From assembly GCF_000312305.1 (NCBI RefSeq), contig NZ_HE999451.1, forward strand, positions 115,238 through 161,421: a DNA stretch of 46,184 nucleotides. Reading direction: 5' to 3'. The stretch comes from Prevotella conceptionensis 9403948. GTDB taxonomy: Bacteria > Bacteroidota > Bacteroidia > Bacteroidales > Bacteroidaceae. Within the stretch, counting starts at the first letter, position 1. Each line of letters begins with the position of its first letter. A program made the position numbers and the translations under genes. The notes below the pieces were generated by a model. The model had not been told where the DNA came from. It searched no databases and worked only from the letters and a program-made list of their open reading frames with translations. This document shows, piece after piece, positions 25,401 to 32,009 of this stretch.

Positions 25401-26094
25401 TAAAACCTGCGAACGTTGGCGTTTGGTTACGACGCATTTCGTTTGGAGGCCAATGTAAATCTTTTGGGATATCCACAAAGTTGCCATTAAACTCTACCTT
25501 TATTGGTTTGCTACATTGCACCTTCCATTCTCCTTTTTCAGAGAGCCAAAACTTACCTGAGTACTCCAAGAATTGAAAGGAAAATTCATCTGGCGCTCTA
25601 TCCCAGTACGTAGTATAAGTAGTTCTTGCTCTCTCTTTCAAATAATCGGCATTGTTCCAACTGTCGTTATCTAGTATACTATGCTGGAAATAATATCCCC
25701 GATGGGTATAGTCAAAGAAAATGCCTGGCGCAGAGTACTCGTCTGGACCTTCGTTGATTGTTCGGTAGATAACACCACCCGCATTAAGCGTCCAACCAAG
25801 CCCTACCCAACTGGGGTGTTGATCGGGTTTGACACTACCTGAATGATAAGATAGGGTTATGGGAAACTTTAAACCTTCCAGATTGAGTTCATAAAGAGGA
25901 ATACTAATGTTGGGAGTGCCTGTAAATGGTGTAATGGGTATTTCCTCATAAACGCCAAGGTTTGCCACATTAGGGGTCTGAACATTTGTTATTCGATCGT
26001 AATAGGTTTGGCTCATTAAAGTTGAAACCCCTATTACAAAAAGCAAAAGGAGCGACAATGCGAGCCGCTTTATGGCTGTTGATGTCAGGTTCAT
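22492..26094 (-). CDS. RHS-associated N-terminal component, exported
   Basis: 1200 residues with a signal peptide (LALSLLLLFVIGVSTLMSQ). It opens with the conserved Bacteroidota RHS-partner sequence (ITPFTGTPNISIPLYELNLE, ITLSYHSG, GLGWTLNAGGVIYR) and ends in two YD-type motifs (DQRGYTYSYKYDAFGRLVSE). It carries no toxin tip. It and the next gene (4-base overlap) together look like one RHS shell split in two: a front half and a back half, each with its own export signal. In other phyla these are one chain that encloses the toxin. A promoter-like sequence lies just upstream (26126-26156). Confidence 0.87.
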   Translation of the reverse strand: MNLTSTAIKRLALSLLLLFVIGVSTLMSQTYYDRITNVQTPNVANLGVYEEIPITPFTGTPNISIPLYELNLEGLKFPITLSYHSGSVKPDQHPSWVGLGWTLNAGGVIYRTINEGPDEYSAPGIFFDYTHRGYYFQHSILDNDSWNNADYLKERARTTYTTYWDRAPDEFSFQFLEYSGKFWLSEKGEWKVQCSKPIKVEFNGNFVDIPKDLHWPPNEMRRNQTPTFAGFTLIDEKGNRFEFGYTSSAIEYSKKFFKQGLDIWFANAWHLTGIVLANGQNVRLNYERGAYIDQLYSSYMRVLDQEGKNPKWSSCNSSFASSQDMTISGELLSPVYLESINGENEDLEFNRTLSNDLRVQSSKYHDYFTSMELWPAFNLLMYDLNPDQKEDLDGCLSKLRWYKLSDITVERKNGYPNMHLVLDYDENPNQRLILKSIREEDMQHARTAKKYSFEYNRPDMLPPYLSNETDHWGYYNAREASIMDLDGYYAKKEANPNCASLGLLTKITYPTGGYTRLVFEPHQYSKNLKLNRWEGCFTENVDKYAGGVRIKEIYSSPTDRAEDETLVHRYYFSKSKDGRSSGVCGGQFKYFYRNNTIKPFGNKSSKRVSIFTSSSVLPACANSQGTSVGYTDVIETNADGSYQKYHYTNFDNGHLDERFECNMQQGMENNEQYANKGQERGLLLRKQSFDNTGKLRQDEDISYVKNKIIENYVRAMNANCYNICGGEAGSYGEGVCYKIYTYSMLPATRREVFFENGDSLVKQFRYNYNARGILQETITTLPTNDKLRHFITYAEDMKATPTYDAMVNRHMVGVPIEQFTFRNSSLVDATLNTFKLNIKNSWPVLDKVYHGMFKLPYSKTEPVRFDGETVPQRYGEAEIQFNNYDASNNYREAIGKGGRRVVFFWQKGFKQPVAIFKNAQNNRDTIYEKRVNRVCKGLAVECKPYAKKEITFTTEQETEVEVEMFFPESDKKDFFMYVGVDQHTVNLLIDFRRDPQNRDRYYAKLGRISAGKHTLHVVVEYVGKEGKADESGYSVYAKVNCYYTVITSLPPRIVGYNNVFYEGFEHGRGKNTFPGGFHSYWGYRGLYRARLDIDPKKRYFIDYQVYHNGSWQYKCAPFTGGEYIINENNDPIDDIRIYPEDAEVMSFNYDGTGQITSRTDQRGYTYSYKYDAFGRLVSEHDTDWNTLRSYEYHYKNQEAK

Positions 26095-26125
26095 AATGAT
26101 CGATTTTAATGATTAGATATTTTCG

Positions 26126-26156
26126 CAAATATAGCTTATTTTCTTTAAACTTACAA
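26126..26156 (-). promoter_or_regulatory. Promoter of the RHS operon
   Basis: On the minus strand TTG (26156-26154), a 20-base spacer and TATATTTG (26133-26126) match the Bacteroidota consensus. The expected start site is about 25 bases before the ATG at 26094. Confidence 0.65.
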
Positions 26157-26210
26157 GCAAAAACGAAAAAAATAATGAAATAGACTTGACTTTTAATATT
26201 TCTGCAAATG

Positions 26211-26347
26211 GAGAGGATTTGATTGCCTTTTTGAAACAAAACCAAGATAAACACTCCTCTCACACAGGAGAAATCAAACAAAGATGCGAATAAATTAATT
26301 CAGCCCTATCTGTCGGTTGCAAAACATGGACGTAGCCTTGTCTTTTT
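26211..26347 (-). repeat. Dispersed ~135-bp repeat, decayed copy A
   Basis: Shares with copies B and C, in order: TTGATT, AAAACCAAGATA, ACAAAGAT.CG, and TGTCGGTTGCAAAAC-like sequence followed by GGACGTAGCCTTGTCTTTTT. It is clearly diverged. It lies just upstream of the RHS promoter and 15 bases from copy B. Confidence 0.65.
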
Positions 26348-26362
26348 GGACTTCCTATAAAT

Positions 26363-26503
26363 TGAGAGGTGTTGATTATCTTAGAGTTGTAAAACCAAGA
26401 TAAACATCTCACTCGTGTGCGAAATACCGAACAAAGATACGGAAAATTTGAAACTTCTGCTCTGTTTGTCCGTCGCAAAACGTGGTTACGTCTCAAAAAA
26501 GTG
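26363..26503 (-). repeat. Dispersed ~135-bp repeat, copy B at the FecR break
   Basis: Nearly the same as copy C at 30595-30730 over GCGAAATACCGAACAAAGAT and TGTTTGTCCGTCGCAAAACG. Its right edge coincides with the point where the FecR protein sequence stops matching its family (about 26505). The minus strand carries TATCTTTG, a -7-like box. Confidence 0.85.
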
Positions 26504-26504
26504 T

Positions 26505-27291
26505 TCATGCTTGCGCCTTCATCCATTGTTTCTTTGACGCTTTCTTTACGCAGTTGGCCCGTTGTCTTGTTTACAACGATACGTTCGCCCGGCTTTACTG
26601 CAAGGCCCTTTTGTTGCGAAATGAGGTTGTCTATGCTTAGTTCGCCCTCGTAAAGGCTAATCGTTGCGTGTTGGTCTTCCTGATAATTGCTCACTTTGAA
26701 AGCCGTTCCGAGGTCGTGCAAAACAACGTCTTTGGTAACGATAGACAATGGCATCCGCTCGTTGTGCTTTACGCAGAAGAACCCCTCTCCATGCAAATAT
26801 ATCTTTCTATCCGATATGCCGAACCCCTGCGAGTACCTGATTGTTGAACCCGAATTGAGCTTTACCTTGCTGCCGTCGGGAAGAACAAGGCTGAGTTGCG
26901 AACCATCTGGGGCGTTAGTCTCTATCATGGCAAACTGCCGGTTTACCTTTTGCATGCCTAAGAAGTAGGCAACGATGGGCAACACGGCAATGAGAAAAAC
27001 CGCAGCAACCCTTACCAGCAGCTTTATTGGCAGGCGTTGTGCCTGTTTTTCGCCAGTGTTGCCAGTGTGTACATGCGCATGAAAGCGTTGCAGAGCCTGC
27101 TCCACGTCGAACTCTTCGTGTGCCTTTGCGGCAGCGCGGTCGAAAAGCAGTTCGCGCAAGTTGCGTACATACAGCCTGTTTTCCTCGCTTTGCCTAACGA
27201 AATTGTTCAGTTCGCAAAGCCCCTCCGCAGTGATGTCGCCTTGCACAAAGTGGCGTATCAGGTTGTCGATATGCTCGTTTTCTGTTTTCAT
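26505..27291 (-). pseudogene. FecR-type anti-sigma factor, C-terminal domain lost
   Basis: From the ATG at 27289-27291 (MKTENEHIDNLIRHFVQGDI) the protein has the FecR pattern: a cytoplasmic helix-rich domain to about residue 85, a membrane helix (LLVRVAAVFLIAVLPIVAYF, about 90-110) and a periplasmic FecR domain (LPDGSKVKLNSGSTIRYS, FKVSNYQEDQHATISLYEGE). Normal family members then continue into a C-terminal domain of the DUF4974 type. Here the match ends near residue 262, where dispersed repeat B begins. The frame reads on through repeats B and A to a stop at 26260, adding about 80 meaningless residues. It should not signal normally. The sigma factor that would be its partner is at 29783-30370, on the far side of a restriction-modification pair. 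Confidence 0.78.
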
Positions 27292-27951
27292 ACTCGGTTC
27301 CCCTTTATCATGATAGAGCCTTTTGGGGTGGTGGTAGGGTAGTGAAAAGCGCAAGAAAATGTGGCTGTTGGGCATTCTTCTTTCTAGAATGCCCGTTCCG
27401 CAAGTTGCTGTCTTGTAAATAATGCTCAGATAAAGAATGGTTGTGTAAGATGAATTCCAGTGTGTGGCATAAGCCTTCATAGGACGTTGTTCATGTGTCT
27501 GGCGTTTTTCCTGTTGGTGAGTCGTTCCCCATCCTGCACGTTTTGAAGTATGTTTTCTGGGCAAGGGCACGCCCAAGTGCATTTGTGGTGTGCGTTGAAT
27601 TGTCCTTCAAGAACTTGTTTTTCGGCGCATAATGACGTTTTGCTTGTGGTGGATAAGGGTGGAGTTCAAATTTTATTGTATCTTTGTCTTGTGCTTAGCG
27701 CGTGGGTGTGCGTGCTATCCTAGGCTTAGGGACACGAAAATAACACCCACTAAAATATGGTAAGGTAGCGAGGGTCAAGCCGACCGCTATCTTAGAAGTG
27801 CAGCATGCGTTGCTCTTTTGCATCGATTTCACTTTTCAAGAGATAATAGGAATGCTCCAAAAGTCTATGATTACCTAGTCTGTCTGAAATGAAATCTGTG
27901 TTGCAAGATAGTTTAAAAGGCTTAACATGTCGTTCGTAAAATGTTTAAAGT
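27292..27951. other. Intergenic region between the FecR remnant and the restriction gene
   Basis: No gene. Structures seen: a perfect 9-bp inverted repeat GGGCATTCT..AGAATGCCC (27370-27394), a TATCTTTG box on the plus strand at 27679-27686, and a strong hairpin TAAGGTAGCG..CGCTATCTTA at 27761-27794. The -7 box could start a transcript into the restriction gene, with the hairpin inside its leader. Confidence 0.5.
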
Positions 27952-28758
27952 ATGGATAAGAAAGTGTTTCAAGAACTTTTGGCAGAAGAAGTGAAATCAT
28001 ATAAGGCGTTACTTGAGACCCCAAACAATGATTGGATAGTAAAGGGCTTTATAGATGTGAATAAGAATATTTATGGAATAACCAATGATACGAAGGTGGT
28101 ATCGAAGGTTATAGAAATTATACTCATCCCAAAACTGGCTTCCTTTGCCGAGCGCAACGGGCTTGTTTTGGAATTTCCCTCGGCACAAAACTTCTATCCA
28201 GACTTGACATTTAAAGATAAGGAAGGCAATTTGTTTGCCGTAGACTTTAAATCCAGCTACTACCGTGACGACAAAAAGGTGAACGGCCTTACGCTTGGCT
28301 CTTATTGGGGCTATTTCCGTGACCGCCAAGTAAAAAGGAACACGGATTATCCGTATGATGATTATAAATGCCATCTTGTACTTGGGGTGCTTTATAAACA
28401 GGGTGTCGAGGATGGTAAGGACATGGAGGTATATAGTATTGACACGCTGGCGGACATAAAGTCGGTTATAGAACACTTCATATTCTTTGTCCAACCAAAG
28501 TGGAAGATAGCAAGCGACCAACCAGGAAGTGGAAACACGAGGAACATCGGAGGTGTTGTTGATGTAGACAAACTCGTGAATGGGGAGGGAACGTTCGCCA
28601 AGTATGGAGAAGAGGTTTTCAATGATTATTGGATGAACTACTATAATGCGGCCGATGCCCAAAAGGCTGGCATGGGGAAACAGCATTACCACAATCTTAA
28701 AACTTATATAGAGTATCTGGAAAAAATGAGTAAAAGACTTATAGAATTGAAAAAGTAG
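27952..28758 (+). CDS. Type II restriction endonuclease, EcoRV family
   Basis: 268 residues that follow R.EcoRV closely in order and wording. They include SDTKV-like NDTKVVSKVIEIILIPKL, the active-site set P83-D84, D98, K100 (FYPDLTFKDKEGNLFAVDFK), the Gly/Asn-rich loop ASDQPGSGNTRNIGG at about 187-201, and FNDYWMNYYN near the end. R.EcoRV cuts GATATC bluntly, so that is the predicted site. The matching methyltransferase starts two bases after the stop. No controller gene is seen. The gene is richer in A and T than the flanking sigma and SusC genes, which fits recent transfer. At least three GATATC sites in this window (12091, 25468, 34233) would need protection. Confidence 0.9.
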   Translation: MDKKVFQELLAEEVKSYKALLETPNNDWIVKGFIDVNKNIYGITNDTKVVSKVIEIILIPKLASFAERNGLVLEFPSAQNFYPDLTFKDKEGNLFAVDFKSSYYRDDKKVNGLTLGSYWGYFRDRQVKRNTDYPYDDYKCHLVLGVLYKQGVEDGKDMEVYSIDTLADIKSVIEHFIFFVQPKWKIASDQPGSGNTRNIGGVVDVDKLVNGEGTFAKYGEEVFNDYWMNYYNAADAQKAGMGKQHYHNLKTYIEYLEKMSKRLIELKK

Positions 28759-28760
28759 AG

Positions 28761-29678
28761 ATGCCTGTTATCGTTCCCCCTATAAAATCGCAAGGTATCA
28801 AGACTAAATTGGTCCCGTGGATTAATGACCTGATATTGACTTCGGGCGTTAGCCTTACTGCACGCTGGATAGAACCTTTCTTTGGAACTGGCGTGGTGGG
28901 TTTCAACTGCCCCATAATGGGTACGCACATTGTTGGCGATACCAATCCGCACATCATCAATTTCTACCAGAAGGTACAGAACGGAGAGGTTACGCCTTAT
29001 ACTATGCGTGCATATCTTGAACGTGAAGGTGCCCTTTTGGAGGTGGCGGATGAGGATGGTTATGCCCACTATCGTCTTGTGCGCGACAGGTTCAACAAGG
29101 AGCACAGCCCGTATGATTTTATATTCTTGTCTCGTGCAGGATTTAATGGGATGATGCGTTTCAACAAGCAAGGTTGTTGGAACATACCCTTTTGCAAGAA
29201 ACCCGAGCGATTTGCACCTGCATATATAACCAAAATATGTAATCAGATTGAAAACATTGCTCGTATAATTGGAGGGAAAAAATGGGTTTTCAATAACGTA
29301 CACTTTCTTGAAACAATAGCACAGGCAGGGGAAAACGACCTTATTTATTGCGACCCACCTTATTACGGGCGGTATGTTGACTATTATAATGGTTGGACGG
29401 AAAAGGATGAAGAGGAACTTTTCCATGCCTTGCGCCAAACACGAGCAAGGTTTATCCTTTCCACTTGGCATCACAACGATTTTCGCCAAAATGAGATGGT
29501 GAGTCGTTTCTGGCAGCAATTCAATGTCGTTACAAAAGAACACTTCTACCATAATGGCGGGAAAACCGAGAACAGACACGCTATGGTCGAGGCTATGGTT
29601 TTCAATTTCGATTTGCAAGATAAAGTAGAGGTTGCTGTTCCTCATAGACAATTTGAGCTGTTTGCAGGCATGCCCTAA
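28761..29678 (+). CDS. DNA adenine-N6 methyltransferase, M.EcoRV type
   Basis: 305 residues of the Dam-like alpha class. The start VPPIKSQGIKTKLVPW matches M.EcoRV wording. The AdoMet motif is EPFFGTGVVGFN (about 38-49), a DTNPHIINFY segment follows, and the catalytic motif DPPY is at 198-201. STWHHNDFRQNE and KEHFYHNGG lie beyond. It should methylate adenine in the recognition site of the preceding nuclease, predicted GATATC. Gene order R then M with a 2-base gap suggests a single transcript; a protective enzyme made second implies some other delay on the nuclease. Confidence 0.92.
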   Translation: MPVIVPPIKSQGIKTKLVPWINDLILTSGVSLTARWIEPFFGTGVVGFNCPIMGTHIVGDTNPHIINFYQKVQNGEVTPYTMRAYLEREGALLEVADEDGYAHYRLVRDRFNKEHSPYDFIFLSRAGFNGMMRFNKQGCWNIPFCKKPERFAPAYITKICNQIENIARIIGGKKWVFNNVHFLETIAQAGENDLIYCDPPYYGRYVDYYNGWTEKDEEELFHALRQTRARFILSTWHHNDFRQNEMVSRFWQQFNVVTKEHFYHNGGKTENRHAMVEAMVFNFDLQDKVEVAVPHRQFELFAGMP

Positions 29679-29782
29679 AACACACACACTTGCGGCTTTC
29701 TCATTTTCTTAGCCCATTCTTCATTGTTTGTTGTCTTTTTCTGGTACTTTCTGTTTGTTCTATTAGTGGAATATGACGTCCC

Positions 29783-30370
29783 TTACCACCAGACAACCAC
29801 GAAAAGCAGCACGCCAACCACATCTGCGGGCAATCTAGACGATAGTGTTTTGATGGCGTTTTTGATGTGGTACTTCACCGTATTGACAGAAATGCCCAGC
29901 TCTTGTGCAATTTCCGAGTACTTCTTGCCCTCATAACGGCTCAGTTCGAACACCTGTCGGCATTCTGTCGGCAACTCGTCTACGGCTTTCTTGGCCGTGT
30001 TTTTCATTTCCTCTTCAAGCAACCAGCCCAATGGCTGTTCGGGGTCGGATAGGTATTCGTGTAGGCAGAGCAGGGTGTTGTCTATGCTGTCTGTAACCCT
30101 GCCCTTGCGGAAGGCCAACGAGCGGCAGGCCTTTTCGCTGTTGTTTCTTATCGAACGGAAGAGATAGGCTTGCAGCGACTCAACTTGAAGTTGGCCGTGG
30201 TTGTCCCAAAGATAAAAGAAGAGGTCGTCGACAATCTCTTCGGCCAACTCATGGCTGTGGGTGATTGTCTTTGCAAGCTTGCATAAAACGGCGTAGTATG
30301 TTTTGTACAGGCTTTCGAAGGCGGCAAGGTCTCCATCCTTTAAACGGGAGAGAATGTCACTTTCTACCAT
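29783..30370 (-). CDS. ECF sigma factor (FecI/SigW-like)
   Basis: 195 residues. Region 2 covers about 10-80 (ITHSHELAEEIVDDLFFYLW, LQAYLFRSIRNN) and region 4 about 125-182 (LPTECRQVFELSRYEGKKYS, then EIAQELGISVNTVKYHIKNA). The C-terminal hydrophobic end (LLFVVVWW) is common in the Bacteroidota expansions of this family. Such sigma factors normally sit next to a FecR gene. Here the FecR remnant is 2.5 kb further on in the same direction, beyond an inserted restriction-modification pair read from the other strand. A SusC/SusD pair lies upstream and divergent. Confidence 0.92.
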   Translation of the reverse strand: MVESDILSRLKDGDLAAFESLYKTYYAVLCKLAKTITHSHELAEEIVDDLFFYLWDNHGQLQVESLQAYLFRSIRNNSEKACRSLAFRKGRVTDSIDNTLLCLHEYLSDPEQPLGWLLEEEMKNTAKKAVDELPTECRQVFELSRYEGKKYSEIAQELGISVNTVKYHIKNAIKTLSSRLPADVVGVLLFVVVWW

Positions 30371-30415
30371 ATCTCAAACAATGGTTAAGCGGTTTTGTGG
30401 TAATATCTTTCTCAG

Positions 30416-30423
30416 CAAAGTTA
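30416..30423 (-). promoter_or_regulatory. Candidate -7 box of the sigma gene
   Basis: TAACTTTG on the minus strand matches TAnnTTTG and lies 46 bases ahead of the start codon. A -33 partner is not clear. Confidence 0.4.
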
Positions 30424-30594
30424 GTTATTTTTTCGTTATTGCCATGCTATTCGCATTTATTTTCATCGAAGTTGCTTAACTTTTGTTGCCAAACAAAATT
30501 GGATGTGGAAAGCCGTAGGTGCATCGTAAGCAAACGCCTAACAACAATTTTCCAAAAGCAAGTGTGTTCGGCTATCATTTTCGTATAGATTGCG

Positions 30595-30730
30595 GGGCGT
30601 TGATTGTCTTTGTGCTGTAAAACCAAGATAGCCGCTCCGCTGATGTGCGAAATACCGAACAAAGATACGGAAAATCTGAAATTTCTGCCCTGTTTGTCCG
30701 TCGCAAAACGTGGTTACGCCTCAAAAAGGT
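30595..30730 (-). repeat. Dispersed ~135-bp repeat, copy C
   Basis: Near-identical to copy B over TAAAACCAAGATA, GCGAAATACCGAACAAAGAT and TTTGTCCGTCGCAAAACGTG. It lies upstream of the sigma gene, so copies of the element flank the whole sigma / restriction-modification / FecR block (26363-30730). Confidence 0.85.
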
Positions 30731-30925
30731 GGCATGGGGGAAACCATTTGATGCGCTCTATATAGGCTGAAACCCATCTGCCAATGCCCGATTACTTCCG
30801 CGTTTGCCTGATGCAGCCTCCGTTGGTTGTGAGCTGCATGCGCGGCAACCGCTTGCGCTGGCGGTTGTAAAGACACGAGCTTTCCGTCGCCGTTGCCCTT
30901 TTCGCGCGTACACGGCATAATCTGC

Positions 30926-31017
30926 TTTGTCTTGTTTTCGGTAAGAATTTTAACATTATAAGAGCCCTTTTTGATCACCAAACGCCCACCTTGCCGCAAA
31001 AAATCGATTCTCGCGAA
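30926..31017 (+). repeat. ~90-bp dispersed repeat, left copy
   Basis: Shares AATTTTAACATTAT..GAG.GCC, CACCAA.CGCCCA and TCGATTCTCGCG-like words with the copy at 39128-39219, in the same orientation. The two copies bracket the SusCD/sulfatase block. Confidence 0.75.
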
Positions 31018-31607
31018 GGTTGTTGTTGATGCAAAAAGAGGTTAGTCCATGAATACAGCAAAATGAATTTTTATTTAAAGGAACCGTCATTTGCACCATA
31101 TTTTGGGCCATTTTTAGCAGAATATGGTGCTATTTGCTGCAAAATGGCGTGCAATATGCGGCAAAACGCAGTGCGTTTTGGTGCAAAATGGCGTGCGTTT
31201 TGGTGCTAAACGCAAGGTAAAATGGTGCAAAACGCAAGGCAAAATGGTGCTAAATGCAATGCGAAAAGCATAAATATACGCTGTAATGGTATAAATAATA
31301 CCTCTCCTATCCATGAAACACATGGCTAAAAAGGGCAAAATGCTCGTTAAAAAGTGGGTTTTTAGGGGTAAAATGCGGGTAATTGGGTGTGGATAATAAT
31401 GAGTTGGCAACCAATCTAGAAAGCTAAAATGGTGCAAAATGCAGGCTTTGTTCTTAAAAATGGACATAGAGAAAGGCGTGGAAGGCTAGAAATGGTAGTG
31501 ATTTGCCTACTTTTTAACCTGTATTTTCGCTAGAATGAAGTGAAATTTAGAGCCGTTTTGTAAAATAAAGACAATGGATTTAAGTTTTTGAGTAGCACAG
31601 GAGTTTA

Positions 31608-31735
31608 GTTAACAAGTTGACAAGGAATTTAGTTGACGGGTTGACAAGTTAACGAGTTGACAAGGTATTTAGTTGACGAGTTGGCAAGTAGTACGAGTTA
31701 ACAAGTTGACTAGTAAACTGGTGGCTAAGTAAACA
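31608..31735. repeat. Degenerate tandem repeats of AGTTGAC-type words
   Basis: More than a dozen imperfect ~10-base units such as AGTTGACAAG, AGTTAACGAG and AGTTGACGGG. A higher-order unit of about 43-45 bases (GTTGACAAGG.ATTTAGTTGA) occurs twice. Related words in the opposite orientation occur at about 39090-39122. Confidence 0.8.
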
Positions 31736-31950
31736 AGCTAGCTGTTTAACCAAGAGACGAATGGAGGGCGTGGCATGTTGGCAAGCATTGGGCTTAGTTA
31801 ACCAGTGGGTTGGTGTTTCTGTTTACACGGTTGTTCTTTATCCCATACTTAACCAGGCATGCCCTTTCATCAGCAGGCATCGTCACTTTTTCACCAGACT
31901 GCACTGCCGTTTGCCATCCCCAGGCTTTTAAAATAAATCCAAATCAAAGT

Positions 31951-31982
31951 TTTGCTGAATTACGGATAAAGTGTTATATTTG
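31951..31982 (+). promoter_or_regulatory. Promoter of the susCD operon
   Basis: TTTG (31951-31954), a 20-base spacer and TATATTTG (31975-31982) match the Bacteroidota consensus fully. The predicted start of transcription is about 20 bases before the SusC ATG at 32010. Confidence 0.8.
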
Positions 31983-32009
31983 TGCCCGAAAACCTAAATC
32001 AAAAAAAGT

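Larger units (their letters stand above)
30371..32009. other. 1.6-kb repeat-rich region without a supported gene
   Basis: Between the sigma and SusC genes. In order: a sigma promoter, dispersed repeat C, a stretch with a low-quality open frame (30721-30999), a ~90-bp segment repeated at 39128, a zone of CAAAATGG / CAAAACGC words (about 31100-31270, including the perfect inverted repeat CAAAACGC-AGT-GCGTTTTG at 31162-31180), a zone of AGTTGAC-type repeats (31608-31735), and the SusC promoter. No protein-coding gene is convincing. Confidence 0.6.

Noticed and set aside
27292..27582. Extended N-terminus of the FecR frame
   Set aside because: The extra 97 codons have no conserved content, and the standard FecR start is at 27291.
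30721..30999. 92-codon minus-strand frame
   Set aside because: It overlaps the dispersed ~90-bp repeat, and its counterpart near 39128 is not an open frame over the same length.
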